Shown here piece after piece: positions 18,220 through 29,417 of a stretch of 64,000 bases of DNA (positions are counted from its first letter, which is position 1; each line of letters opens with the position of its first letter). A program made the position numbers and the translations under genes. This DNA comes from Myxococcales bacterium. GTDB taxonomy: Bacteria > Myxococcota_A > Polyangia > Fen-1088. Below the pieces are notes generated by a model, which worked only from the letters and a program-made list of their open reading frames with translations, was not told the origin of the DNA and made no database searches. The DNA lies in NCBI GenBank assembly GCA_003142855.1, contig PLNW01000150.1:63959-127958 (forward strand), written 5' to 3'.

Positions 18220-19778
18220 GTGAAAAGACTCGTACCGGGTTCGAGTGGTTCGTGGCCTGGCGCCACCTGCGCGATCCAGAGCGCCGTTCGCGCCGCGCCT
18301 TGTATTGCGGCCTGGCCGTCCTGCTGCTGGCCGTCCTCGACCTGGCCGCGCTCAAGCTGTTCGGCCAGCCCACGCGCGCCGCCTCGGGCTTGCTCACCTT
18401 GCAGCCGTCGGTGGTCTTCGAGCGCCTGTGGATGGGGGGCGTGATCGGCGTGATTGCGGGCGCGGTGCTCACCTTCATGGGTGTGCTGTTTGCGTCTTTC
18501 ACCGTGTTCACGGCCATCTCAATCTTCGGCGTGTTTCTGGGCACAGCCGCGCCCATCCTGGCCCTGTCCGTGATGTCTGGCTTCGAGATGGATCTCAAGA
18601 CCAAGATCCGCGGTGCCAAGGCCGATGTCGTGATCACCACGGCGGACGATCAGCCCTTTCTCGACTGGCGCCGGGTGCGTGAAACCGTCTTGCGTCAGCC
18701 TGGCGTGGTGGGGGCCACTCCCTATCTAGAGGCCGAGGTCATGATTCGGGCCGGGGCAGCGCCTGCGGGAATCGTGCTGCGCGGGATCGATCCGGACACC
18801 GCGCGCTCGGTGCTGGACCTGGGCCGCACCCTGCGCGAGGGCAGTGTGGACGATCTGGAGCACCCCGAGCGGGTAGCCGACGACCCGTTTGCCCGCGAGG
18901 CCGGAGAGCAGGCAGCCGGCGACGACGAGCCACCGCCTCACGGGGGCAAGCGAGCGCCCGCCGTCGCGGTGGCCGCTGGCGAGGTGCTGCCGTCGATCTT
19001 GTTGGGCGAGGAACTTTTCGCGCGCACCTTGCGCGTGTTTCGCGGCAGCCACGTCGACGTGGTCTGTCCCCTGTGCAAGATGGGTCCCTCGGGCCCCATG
19101 CCCGGCCTCAAGGTGTTTCGCGCCGCCGGACACTTCTACAGCGGGATGTACGAGTATGACTCCAAGCTGGCCTACATGGCGCTGGACGAGGCGCAGAAGT
19201 TCCTGGGCGAGCCCGGTGAGGTCACCGGCATTGATCTGCGCACGGGTAGCCCCGAGGCCGCTCCTGCGGTCGCGACCGCGGTGCAGGCCGCCCTGGGCAA
19301 CCGCTACGAAGTTCGCTCGTGGGAGGATCTCAACCGGGGGCTGTTCATGGCCCTGCGCCTGGAAAAAATCGCCATGTTCGTGGTGATGACTTTCATCGCG
19401 CTCGTGGCATCCTTTTCCATCATTTCGACGCTCATCATGATGGCCACCCAGAAAGCGCGCGAGGTCGCCATTCTCAAGGCCATGGGTGCCGCTGGCGGTG
19501 CCATCCGACGCGTGTTCATCGCGGAAGGCGTGTACATCGGCTTGATCGGCCTGGCGGTCGGCGTGTCCACCGGCGTGGTCGGTTGCAAGTTGATCGAGAA
19601 GTACGGCCTGCCCCTGCCCACGGACGTCTACTACATCAGCAAACTCCCGGTGGTGATGCGGCCGAGCGAGATCCTGGTGCTGGCGGCTTCGGCCATGGCC
19701 CTGTGCTGCCTGGCCACCGTGTATCCGGCGTTGCTGGCGTCACGCATGCGTCCGGTCGACGGGTTGAGGTACGAGTGA
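18216..19778 (+). CDS. lolC: Lipoprotein-releasing ABC transporter permease (LolC/LolE family)
   Basis: 520 residues, inner membrane. With LolD it extracts lipoproteins from the inner membrane for delivery to the outer membrane. The family signature [20 protein letters not shown] lies at about residues 119-138, followed by a periplasmic MacB_PCD-like domain and three C-terminal FtsX helices ([20 protein letters not shown] onward). It is about 100 residues longer than usual: an extra N-terminal membrane helix (about 30-50) and linker precede the standard first helix. The periplasmic domain holds an unusual CPLC motif and a Glu/Pro-rich insertion (about residues 215-250). Only one permease gene is present, as in species with a LolF-like single permease. 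Confidence 0.9.
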   Translation: MSEKTRTGFEWFVAWRHLRDPERRSRRALYCGLAVLLLAVLDLAALKLFGQPTRAASGLLTLQPSVVFERLWMGGVIGVIAGAVLTFMGVLFASFTVFTAISIFGVFLGTAAPILALSVMSGFEMDLKTKIRGAKADVVITTADDQPFLDWRRVRETVLRQPGVVGATPYLEAEVMIRAGAAPAGIVLRGIDPDTARSVLDLGRTLREGSVDDLEHPERVADDPFAREAGEQAAGDDEPPPHGGKRAPAVAVAAGEVLPSILLGEELFARTLRVFRGSHVDVVCPLCKMGPSGPMPGLKVFRAAGHFYSGMYEYDSKLAYMALDEAQKFLGEPGEVTGIDLRTGSPEAAPAVATAVQAALGNRYEVRSWEDLNRGLFMALRLEKIAMFVVMTFIALVASFSIISTLIMMATQKAREVAILKAMGAAGGAIRRVFIAEGVYIGLIGLAVGVSTGVVGCKLIEKYGLPLPTDVYYISKLPVVMRPSEILVLAASAMALCCLATVYPALLASRMRPVDGLRYE

Positions 19779-20563
19779 GCGCATTGACACCGCCCCAGCC
19801 GGTCGCTACGGTGCCAGTCCCGATGGTAACCCGGAAAGCCGGCGCTGCAGAAGCTCGGTCCGATGCAACAACCGCCCCTGGCGGCGGCGCGCGCGTGCTC
19901 GTGCGCGACCTGTGGAAGGTATTCGAGCACGGCGGTCGCTCGATCGAAGTCCTGCGCGGAATCGACCTCGACCTCCAACCGGGGGCGCTGGTATCGGTGG
20001 TGGGTGCGTCAGGGGTGGGCAAGTCGACCCTGCTGCACCTGCTCGGCACCCTCGATGCGCCGACGTCGGGCCAGATTCTGTTCGACGGGGTGAATGTCAC
20101 GGACATGTCCGCGGCCAAGCTGGCCTCCTTCCGCAACCGCGAGATCGGGTTCGTCTTCCAGTTTCACCATCTTTTGCCCGAGTTCACCGCGTTGGAAAAC
20201 GTCATGATGCCCGGTCTCATCGCGCGCCAGCCGCGCAAAGAGTGCCACGAGCGAGCCGAGGCCATCTTGCTGCGCGTGGGCCTGCAGGATCGGCTGCGCC
20301 ACCGGCCCGGGGAGCTGTCCGGCGGTGAGCAGCAGCGCGTGGCCCTGGCGCGTGCGCTCTCGCTCTCTCCGCGTCTGCTGCTCGGGGACGAGCCCACCGG
20401 CAACCTCGACAGCAAGACCGGACGTGGCATCCACGATCTGTTCTTCGAGTTGAACCGCGAGTTGGGAATGACCCTGCTTCTTGTGACCCACAACGACGAG
20501 CTCGCAGGCCGGGCGTTCCGCAAGCTGCGTATGGTCGACGGTCGCATCCAGGAGGAGGGGTGA
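19775..20563 (+). CDS. lolD: Lipoprotein-releasing ABC transporter ATPase LolD
   Basis: 262 residues. GTG start chosen because it overlaps the lolC stop (GTGA) and has GAGG five bases upstream; the later ATG at 19823 has no ribosome binding site. It is the cytoplasmic ATPase of the Lol exporter. Walker A is GASGVGKST, the ABC signature [15 protein letters not shown], Walker [13 protein letters not shown], and the switch histidine is in LLVTHND. About 40 N-terminal residues before the domain (Pro/Ala-rich) are non-conserved in type. It is coupled with lolC and followed by a repeat-filled gap before bamA. Confidence 0.95.
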   Translation: MSALTPPQPVATVPVPMVTRKAGAAEARSDATTAPGGGARVLVRDLWKVFEHGGRSIEVLRGIDLDLQPGALVSVVGASGVGKSTLLHLLGTLDAPTSGQILFDGVNVTDMSAAKLASFRNREIGFVFQFHHLLPEFTALENVMMPGLIARQPRKECHERAEAILLRVGLQDRLRHRPGELSGGEQQRVALARALSLSPRLLLGDEPTGNLDSKTGRGIHDLFFELNRELGMTLLLVTHNDELAGRAFRKLRMVDGRIQEEG

Positions 20564-20964
20564 GTCCATCGCGGTTGGCGGTGGCGGCCGGCTTGCGGCA
20601 CGCGGGTCGCGGCATGCGAGGGCGTGAGCGAGTTCGTGGGAGTTTGGCGGCAGGCGGATTGTGGTTTGGGCACCGCGCACCGCTCACCCTCATAGGCGTT
20701 AAGCGGCGGAACTGCGCCGGAAAAGCTGAGGTAGACCACCCTCTCCCTCTGGGAGAGGGCTGGGGTGAGGGTACTGCATTTGCACGTCGAATCGTGCAGC
20801 GGGCGCAATCACCACAATTTGGTGACTTCAGCGTCCGGCTCACAGAAAGTCTCGCCCTCACCCCCAGGCCCCTCTCCCGAAAGGGAGAGGGGTTACCCAT
20901 CGAAGGCTTGTGTCCTCGAATCACGAATGGCCATTTCATTCCGCCGTTGATCCGCTTAACGCCG
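20564..20964. repeat. Composite REP/BIME-like element between lolD and bamA
   Basis: This 401-base gap has no convincing gene. It contains nested inverted repeats. Outer arms: GGCGTTAAGCGG at 20695-20706 and its exact complement at 20952-20963. Inner hairpin 1, 20739-20759: CCCTCTCCC-TCT-GGGAGAGGG, followed by CTGGGGTGAGGG. Inner hairpin 2, 20869-20892: CCCCTCTCCC-GAAA-GGGAGAGGGG, preceded by CCCTCACCCCCAG, which is nearly the complement of the segment after hairpin 1. The pair is thus a head-to-head (BIME-like) arrangement of a REP type common in proteobacteria. No T-run follows either hairpin, so a simple terminator is unlikely. Confidence 0.85.
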
Positions 20965-23538
<2,574 letters not shown>

Positions 23539-23605
23539 GGGTGGCCCCGTGCTCTGGGGCGTGATATCCCTGGGCTTTCCGGTGAACCAAATGGAGATGA
23601 AGCGC

Positions 23606-24172
23606 ATGATACGTTCTACCCTAGTCGGATTGGTGATCGCGGCCGCCCTGATTCGGCCTGCGCTGGCCGAAGAAGTGAAGCTCGGCTTCGTGGACCTGCG
23701 GCGCGCTCTCTACGAGACCGAGGATGGACGCAAGGCCCGTACCTCGCTCAAGAAGGTCTTCGATCAGAAGCAGAAGGAACTCGACGAGCAGCAGGAAGAT
23801 GTCAAGAAGGCCATCGAAGACCTGAACAAGAAGCGCACCTTGCTACCGGCCGAGACCGTCCGCCAGAAAGAGGCCGAGTTGCAGGAACGCGTGGCCAAGG
23901 TCCAGCAAACCTACATGCGCCACCAGCAGGACCTGGGTGACAAGGAACAAGAGGCGACCCAGCCCATCGTCGATCGTTTGCAGCGAATCATCTCCAAAAT
24001 CGCCGCGGCCGAGAACTTCACCATGATCTTCGACAAGAATCAGGGCGTGGTGTTCGCCAAGCCTCATCTGGATCTGACCAACGAGGTCATCCGGCGCTAC
24101 AACTCGGGCGAGGAGAAGGGGGCTGCGCCCGCGTCCAGCAGCAGCAAGCCCGCGTCCAGCAAGAAGAAGTAG
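23606..24172 (+). CDS. skp: Periplasmic chaperone, OmpH/Skp family
   Basis: 188 residues. Signal peptide [21 protein letters not shown], cut near residue 21. The mature start [18 protein letters not shown] is the family hallmark (G-x-V-D at the head, then the first long helix). A charged coiled coil forms the two tentacles (about 45-125), followed by the closing strand ([16 protein letters not shown]). Skp holds unfolded outer-membrane proteins on their way to BamA. ATGs at 23591 and 23597 are alternatives; 23606 is chosen because GGAG lies nine bases upstream. The C-terminal Ser/Lys tail is low complexity. It follows bamA directly. Confidence 0.9.
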   Translation: MIRSTLVGLVIAAALIRPALAEEVKLGFVDLRRALYETEDGRKARTSLKKVFDQKQKELDEQQEDVKKAIEDLNKKRTLLPAETVRQKEAELQERVAKVQQTYMRHQQDLGDKEQEATQPIVDRLQRIISKIAAAENFTMIFDKNQGVVFAKPHLDLTNEVIRRYNSGEEKGAAPASSSSKPASSKKK

Positions 24173-24180
24173 CGGGGGCC

Positions 24181-24630
24181 ATGGAGCTCGATACGTGCGC
24201 TATCGAAGCCATCCTGCCGCACCGAGCGCCCTTTCTCATGATCGACCACGTCGAGCTGGTCGAGGCCGATCGTATCGTCGCGCGTAAGACAGTGGCTGCG
24301 GACGAACTGTTTCTTCAGGGCCATTTTCCTGGCTGCCCCATCATGCCCGGCGTGCTTATCATCGAGGCCATGGCTCAGGCAGGGGCGGTGTTGGCGGCTC
24401 GCCAGTCCACTTTTGATCCAGCCCGCCAGGTCATGGTCTTCATGGCCATCGACAAGGCGAAGTTCCGCAAACCGGTGCTCCCCGGCGACGTGTTGAAGCT
24501 GGAAGTTGTTCCCCTGCGCAGGGGAACCGCTGTGTGGAAAATGCGTGGCGAAGCGAAGGTTGGCGACGTCTTGGTCGCTGAGGCGGAGTTTCTCGCCGGC
24601 ATCCGGCCCCGCAGCAACGTGGTGCCATGA
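24181..24630 (+). CDS. fabZ: 3-hydroxyacyl-[ACP] dehydratase FabZ
   Basis: 149 residues, cytoplasmic. It dehydrates 3-hydroxyacyl-ACP in fatty acid elongation. The hot-dog fold signature [13 protein letters not shown] near residue 13 and the catalytic [20 protein letters not shown] (His48 and the downstream Glu) are intact; length is normal. Eight bases separate it from the skp stop. In many Gram-negatives this cluster reads bamA-skp-lpxD-fabZ-lpxA; here lpxD and lpxA are absent from the flanks. Confidence 0.96.
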   Translation: MELDTCAIEAILPHRAPFLMIDHVELVEADRIVARKTVAADELFLQGHFPGCPIMPGVLIIEAMAQAGAVLAARQSTFDPARQVMVFMAIDKAKFRKPVLPGDVLKLEVVPLRRGTAVWKMRGEAKVGDVLVAEAEFLAGIRPRSNVVP

Positions 24631-24708
24631 ACTCACGGGACATCGGGCTACGTCGCCCGTGGCTGCCCGGCAACGCGCGGCCGGTCCGTAGTCCGCCAAG
24701 AGCCGCCG

Positions 24709-24740
24709 GAGGCCGTGGCCGTGGCCGTGGCCGTGGCCGA
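24709..24740 (+). repeat. GGCCGT hexanucleotide tract
   Basis: About five tandem copies of GGCCGT (the last one GGCCGA) directly before the ATG at 24741. Similar GGCCGT/GGCCGGT tracts occur at 42494-42520 and briefly at 61265-61277. Such tracts can change length by slippage. Confidence 0.8.
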
Positions 24741-26153
24741 ATGAGCACCGTCATTGCCCTGCTGGCTGCTCTGGCTGGCCTCTCCTGTCGGCGCGCGCCG
24801 CATTTCGTACGTGGGGATGCGGCAGCCGTCGTGGTCGTACAGCGGCCGAGGGATGCAGGTGGACCGCCACTGGCCGCGGAACGTGAACCCAACAACGCGC
24901 CAGCGCAGGCCCAAGAGCTGGCATGGACCGGTACGCCTCCTGCCGCGGCGGTCAAGGGGAGCATTGATCGCACCGAGGCTGGCAAGGCCGGGGACGTGGA
25001 CGTCTTCAAGGTAGTCGTTCCGGGCCAGCGGATGGCCGTCTCCTCTGACGCGGGTCCGGCCGCCGACCGGCTGGTTGCCGCCAAGCGCATGTCCGTGGTC
25101 ATCAACCCCGAGGCGGGACTCGCGCTGGCCGTGGATTTTCTCGACGAGGCGCCGCGGCTCGTGAAGGCAGTGGCGGCCGGGCCGGGCGAAGTCGTGGGGT
25201 TGCCGAACATGGCCGTGCTGCCGGGGGGCACCTACTACCTGCGTGTCAAAGCGGCGCCAGTCCCGGCCAACAAGAAGGGTCAGGTCCCAGTCGATGCTGG
25301 CGTGTCGGCGGGCAGTTCGTACCAGATCACGGTGCTGCTGCTTGACTTCGAAGTCGCCGACGAGCGGGAGCCCAACGATCGGCTGGAATCAGCCGGCGAT
25401 CTGTTGTGGCAGGGCCGAAGTGCGCTTGCGTCCGGGCTCTACGGCTGGCGTCGCGATGAGGACTGGTACCGGCTCTCGCTCGACGCCGTGGAACCGGGGT
25501 GGGTCCTGAACCTGGACCTTGAAGGCGTGGACGATGTGGCCGCCAGTCTGGCCGTCAACGATTCAGCAGGCAGGAAAATCGTGGCGGTGCGGGGCCGCAA
25601 GGGCGAGAAGCTGACTCTGCGCAACCTCGTGCTGCCGAGCGTGGCCCCTGACGCTGGCGCATCCGCTGTCGGAGGCCGATGCTGGTACGTGGTCGTACGC
25701 GCGGAGAATGGGCTCGATCGCGAGCATCGCTACGTTGTGCACGCGGAGGCTGTGCTGCCCGAGGCCCGGGGCGGATTCGAGACCGAGCCCAACGACGACG
25801 CGGCCCATGCATCGGCGCTGGTCGAGGGCACGACCACAGGCTATCTGTCCGTGGGCGACGTGGATGTCTTTCGCTACCTCGCGGCCGAGCCACGCGGGCT
25901 GGACATCGAAGTCACTCCGCCATCCAGGGTGCGGGTTAAGGTCGAAGTCATCAGAGAGCGCGACGGGCAAGTGCTGGCCGAAGCGGTTGCTGCCAGAGCG
26001 CGCCAGACAGTGCGCATCCTTGGGTTCTCGGCCCCGGTTGAACCGATCCTGGTGCGGCTGTCCCAGGGCAAGTATGACGGCAACGCCAGCGAGCCCTATC
26101 TGCTGAAAGTGGCCAGCCGGCTGCTACAGCGAGATGCAGGAAGACGAGACTAG
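24741..26153 (+). CDS. Lipoprotein with three PPC-like domains
   Basis: 470 residues from the ATG at 24741, which gives a lipoprotein-like signal (MSTVIALLAALAGLSC). An ATG at 24627 overlaps the fabZ stop, but the 38 added residues are Arg/Gly-rich hexanucleotide repeat and would bury the signal, so it was rejected. Three repeats share the plan EPN(N/D)..A..L...G.......GDVDVF: EREPNNAPAQAQELA (near 50), EREPNDRLESAGDLL (near 215) and ETEPNDDAAHASALV (near 350). These resemble bacterial pre-peptidase C-terminal (PPC) domains, which in other proteins accompany secreted enzymes; no catalytic domain is seen. Probably a surface or periplasmic binding protein. Confidence 0.75.
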   Translation: MSTVIALLAALAGLSCRRAPHFVRGDAAAVVVVQRPRDAGGPPLAAEREPNNAPAQAQELAWTGTPPAAAVKGSIDRTEAGKAGDVDVFKVVVPGQRMAVSSDAGPAADRLVAAKRMSVVINPEAGLALAVDFLDEAPRLVKAVAAGPGEVVGLPNMAVLPGGTYYLRVKAAPVPANKKGQVPVDAGVSAGSSYQITVLLLDFEVADEREPNDRLESAGDLLWQGRSALASGLYGWRRDEDWYRLSLDAVEPGWVLNLDLEGVDDVAASLAVNDSAGRKIVAVRGRKGEKLTLRNLVLPSVAPDAGASAVGGRCWYVVVRAENGLDREHRYVVHAEAVLPEARGGFETEPNDDAAHASALVEGTTTGYLSVGDVDVFRYLAAEPRGLDIEVTPPSRVRVKVEVIRERDGQVLAEAVAARARQTVRILGFSAPVEPILVRLSQGKYDGNASEPYLLKVASRLLQRDAGRRD

Positions 26154-26206
26154 AGATCTTCTTTCCGTCCTGAGCGTTCAAGAACCAAAGGAGGGACGGA
26201 GTCAAC

Positions 26207-26221
26207 AAGACCTGAGGTCTT
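26207..26221. promoter_or_regulatory. Perfect 15-base palindrome, possible operator
   Basis: AAGACCT-G-AGGTCTT, 7-base arms around one base, lies in the 246-base gap before the small gene at 26400. The form suits a dimeric regulator site; no regulator can be named. TCCGTCC (26164-26170) and GGACGGA (26194-26200) form a weaker inverted pair just upstream. Confidence 0.3.
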
Positions 26222-26399
26222 CGGTTCAGAACCACGACACCTGTGTCACGGATCGGCCCGGCCCATCCTTCTTGCTGCAGGCAGGCCAACACCCGGCTTG
26301 GGCACGCAACCTGTCGATCTTGCGGCGTTTGTGGCAGTCGGCATCGGCTTTCTTGACTGACAGGCGGCGATGTTGCAAGCCATAGAAGAAGGTCATCCC

Positions 26400-26585
26400 A
26401 TGCTCGAGCCCTGGATCATCGACGAGATCCGACGCCGCGAAGAGGAGGAACGCCGGCGCGGCGAACGGCCGCAGCTTGAGTTGCCCGTCCCGGACAAGTC
26501 CGATGACAGGCCGGGAAGCGACGCGGGCGACGACGAGGGGCACGATTCCGGGACCAAGCGGGGCGTAGTCATAATCGCAATGTAG
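26400..26585 (+). CDS. Small conserved acidic/basic protein (61 aa)
   Basis: 61 residues, ATG with AGAAGG six bases upstream. It begins MLEPWIIDEIRRREEEERRR, an amphipathic charged helix, then a Pro segment (RPQLELPVP), an acidic disordered stretch, and ends KRGVVIIAM. Small proteins of this plan (MLxPWxIxxIxRREEExRR... and a terminal RGVV-I) are recalled from other proteobacteria, without a known function. No signal peptide or membrane helix. It ends 72 bases before the ATPase gene, so the two may be co-transcribed. Confidence 0.7.
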   Translation: MLEPWIIDEIRRREEEERRRGERPQLELPVPDKSDDRPGSDAGDDEGHDSGTKRGVVIIAM

Positions 26586-26656
26586 ACGTGTTCCCGCGGC
26601 GATTCGCGGAACACTCGATTTTTTGCGTTCCTGGCCAGACGCTTTATCAAGGTGTG

Positions 26657-29272
26657 ATGGACCTTGAGCAAGAGGGCAAGAAGCGGGATTTTCTGGTTCG
26701 GGGTTTCGTGGGCCGCGTGGAGGAGCGCCGTGCGCTTGATGCTGCCCTTGGGCGAGCCATACGCTTCGATGCGCCGCAGTTCGTAACGGTGATCGGCGAA
26801 AATGGGTTGGGAAAGACGAGGCTTGTCGAGGAATGGGTCAAGCAAGTGCGAGAAGCCGGGGAATTTCGCGTCTTTCTTGCCAGCGGCAACCCGTCCACAG
26901 ACAGCCAGGCGACACCCTTCATGATGCTCTCTGCCTTGCTGCGCAAGCGATTTGGAATCACGGCGGAGATGGACGAGGTGACAGCTCAGGCCGCATTTCG
27001 CGCCGACTTGCAGGCTGTTTTCGGGGATCGCCGCGTGTCCGAAGTCGCTGGCCTGCTGGGCCAGTTTCTGGGTTTCGAGATGCCAGAAAGCCCACTCGCC
27101 CAGTCGCTGGCCATGCGTCCCGAGCGGCAACTCGACATGGCTCGCGCCGTTCTGGGACGATTCTTGGAAGAGGATGCGCGCAAACATCCCCTGGCCTTGG
27201 TGGTGGACGACGTCCACTTGGCCGACGATGCATCATTGGATGTGCTGCAATGTTTGTCTGCCGAGCTGGGTGAAGCGGCCATTGTCGTCGTGGCCACGGC
27301 TCGGCCCGAGCTGTTCGTGCGTAGGCCCGAATGGATGAAGCAAGAAGGCAGCCACGCGCGCGTCGACTTGAAGCCGCTGGGGCCGCTTGAGATGGACGTG
27401 TTCATCAAGGGCGCGCTCGGCGCACAGGAGCTGGCTCCCGGGTTGGCGGAGCGGGCAGCCATCGAGTCCGGCGGCAATCCCTTCCTACTCGAGCAACTCC
27501 TCGGCGTGTATCACGAGCATGGCATTCTGGTCGCGGCCACGGCGAGCTCGTGGCTGTTCGACATGGAGCGCGCCGACCAGGAGCCCCTGGCGCTCGGACC
27601 TGAAGCGGCAGCCCAGGCGCGCGTGGCCACGCTGTCGTCTGCCGAGCGAGAGCTGCTTGGGCGTGCGGTGGCCATGGGGCCGGTGTTCTGGGCCGGAGGC
27701 GTGGTGGCATTGGGACGCATCGGTGCCGATCCCTGGGATCCGACCATCGTGTTCGCTCCGGATCCGTCCATCGAACAGACCAAGCGGCTGGCGCTGTCGT
27801 TGCAGGAACGAGGCTTCCTCCACCCAGCCCTCGATAAGATCCTGGATTGCGGCGAGACCGCGTGGGCCTTGGCCGAGCCGGCGGTACGCACTTTGGTGGA
27901 AGCCACGGTCGACCCTCGGACCTTGGCCGAGCGCCGGCGCTTCGCGGCTCAGTGGATCGAAGCCAGGTTGGGCGCCTCGCCGTCGAGCGAGCAGCACGAG
28001 TACGTGGCGGCGCTCTATGCCGAGGGTGGCGATGACCGCAGGGCCGCGCTGGCCTATTTGGCAGCCGGGGATTTGGCGGGCCAGCGGCGGCGCTACGAGC
28101 GCGCGCGGGCCTTGTATCTGCAGGGCGTGCGCCTGCTGGCAGCGGACGATGCTATGCTCAAGATCGACGCCTGCCACAAACTAGGCGACGCGGCGGCGCG
28201 GCTGGGTCGCAGCCGCGAGGCGCTGGCTCACTTCGCCGAGATGCTCCGGGTGGCGTGGCGGCTGGATCTGCCGGCCAAAGGCGGGGCGGCGCATTCGCGG
28301 ATCGGACGCATCCATCGCTCGCTGGGCGACTATAGGCTGGCGCTGCAGCACCTGGACATGGCGCACCTGCTTTTCGATCTGGCGGGCGACCGGCCCGGCG
28401 TGGCGGCCAGCCTGGACGACATCGGCCGGGTCAACTACCTCATTGGAAGACCGGATGAGGCCATCCGTTGCCACCAAGCTGCGCTGGCCATTCGCGAGGA
28501 ACTTCACGATCAGCGCGGAAAGGCGTTGACGCTGTCGTGGATGGGGCTGGTCGAGGCGCATATCGGCGAGCTGGGCCGGGCGCAACAGAGCTTCCAGGAG
28601 GCGCTTCTCATCAGCAAGACCACGCGCGACCCCCATGGCGTCGTCTTTTCGTTGCTCAACCTGGGAAGCCTGGCGCGCGAGGCAGGGCATCCGGGGCTGG
28701 CGCAGAACCTGCTGGAGCAGGCGCGCGCCGTGGCTCGCGAAATGGGCGAGTGTTTGAATGAGTGCCATGTGGCCTTGCAAATCGGCGAGTGCCATCTGGC
28801 GTTGGGCCAGGTAGCCGAGGCCGAGGCCGAGCTGAAAGCGGCGCGGGACATCGCACGCAAGTTCGGGGCGCGGCGACTTTGCGCCGAGGCCGACCGAGGG
28901 CTCGCCGAGATCTGCCTGGTCCGCGAGGACCACGTGGGCGCGCGCGAGCACGCCAGCCGGGCCGCAGCCGAGGGTGAGAAATTGGGAGCAGGGCCGCTGG
29001 TGGGCGCAGCCCTGCGGGTGTTGGGCACCGCTCTCTCTCGTGGAGCGCCTGGCGAGTCAGAACGCGGCGGTCCGCGCGAGGTTTTCGATCGGGCCGTGGA
29101 GGTTCTCGGGGAATCACGCGCAGAGCTGGAGCTGGGCCGGGCCTTTTCTGCCTATGCCGAATACGAGGAGCGGACGGGGAGGGCGGCAAACGCGGATGAT
29201 TTACGCGAACGGGCGCGAGAGATCCGCAGGCGAGCGATTCACGGGGAAACCGCCAGCCTGGCGGAAGCGTAG
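26657..29272 (+). CDS. STAND/AAA-type ATPase with C-terminal TPR repeats
   Basis: 871 residues from the ATG at 26657 (AAGG upstream); an in-frame GTG at 26588 adds 23 residues. An NTPase domain opens the protein: FVGRVEERRALDAAL, Walker A GENGLGKT (47-54), Walker B ALVVDDVH (about 180-187). About residues 460-840 are TPR helices (DYRLALQHLDMAHLLFDLAGDRPG, IGRPDEAIRCHQAALAIREEL). This matches AAA_16/STAND regulators, which in Myxococcota usually carry an N-terminal kinase, cyclase or DNA-binding effector; none is visible here. It likely acts as a signalling scaffold or works through a partner. No signal peptide. Confidence 0.85.
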   Translation: MDLEQEGKKRDFLVRGFVGRVEERRALDAALGRAIRFDAPQFVTVIGENGLGKTRLVEEWVKQVREAGEFRVFLASGNPSTDSQATPFMMLSALLRKRFGITAEMDEVTAQAAFRADLQAVFGDRRVSEVAGLLGQFLGFEMPESPLAQSLAMRPERQLDMARAVLGRFLEEDARKHPLALVVDDVHLADDASLDVLQCLSAELGEAAIVVVATARPELFVRRPEWMKQEGSHARVDLKPLGPLEMDVFIKGALGAQELAPGLAERAAIESGGNPFLLEQLLGVYHEHGILVAATASSWLFDMERADQEPLALGPEAAAQARVATLSSAERELLGRAVAMGPVFWAGGVVALGRIGADPWDPTIVFAPDPSIEQTKRLALSLQERGFLHPALDKILDCGETAWALAEPAVRTLVEATVDPRTLAERRRFAAQWIEARLGASPSSEQHEYVAALYAEGGDDRRAALAYLAAGDLAGQRRRYERARALYLQGVRLLAADDAMLKIDACHKLGDAAARLGRSREALAHFAEMLRVAWRLDLPAKGGAAHSRIGRIHRSLGDYRLALQHLDMAHLLFDLAGDRPGVAASLDDIGRVNYLIGRPDEAIRCHQAALAIREELHDQRGKALTLSWMGLVEAHIGELGRAQQSFQEALLISKTTRDPHGVVFSLLNLGSLAREAGHPGLAQNLLEQARAVAREMGECLNECHVALQIGECHLALGQVAEAEAELKAARDIARKFGARRLCAEADRGLAEICLVREDHVGAREHASRAAAEGEKLGAGPLVGAALRVLGTALSRGAPGESERGGPREVFDRAVEVLGESRAELELGRAFSAYAEYEERTGRAANADDLRERAREIRRRAIHGETASLAEA

Positions 29273-29417
29273 GGGCCTGCGGTCGCCCACCGGCGGTCAA
29301 GCCCGGCTCTGCCTCGGATGCCAGTGAAGAAAATTCTTGTGCTGATTGCGTGAGCCTGCCCACAATATGAGCCGATCCACGTTCAGACATCACTAACTTC
29401 GCTAGGAGTAGCTACTC

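Noticed and set aside
20739..20892. Two terminators after lolD
   Set aside because: The hairpins are strong but lack T-runs and are arranged as a symmetric repeat pair, which fits a REP/BIME element better.
24627..24740. ATG overlapping the fabZ stop as the start of the PPC lipoprotein
   Set aside because: The added residues are Arg/Gly repeat from a GGCCGT tract and would precede a clean lipoprotein signal.
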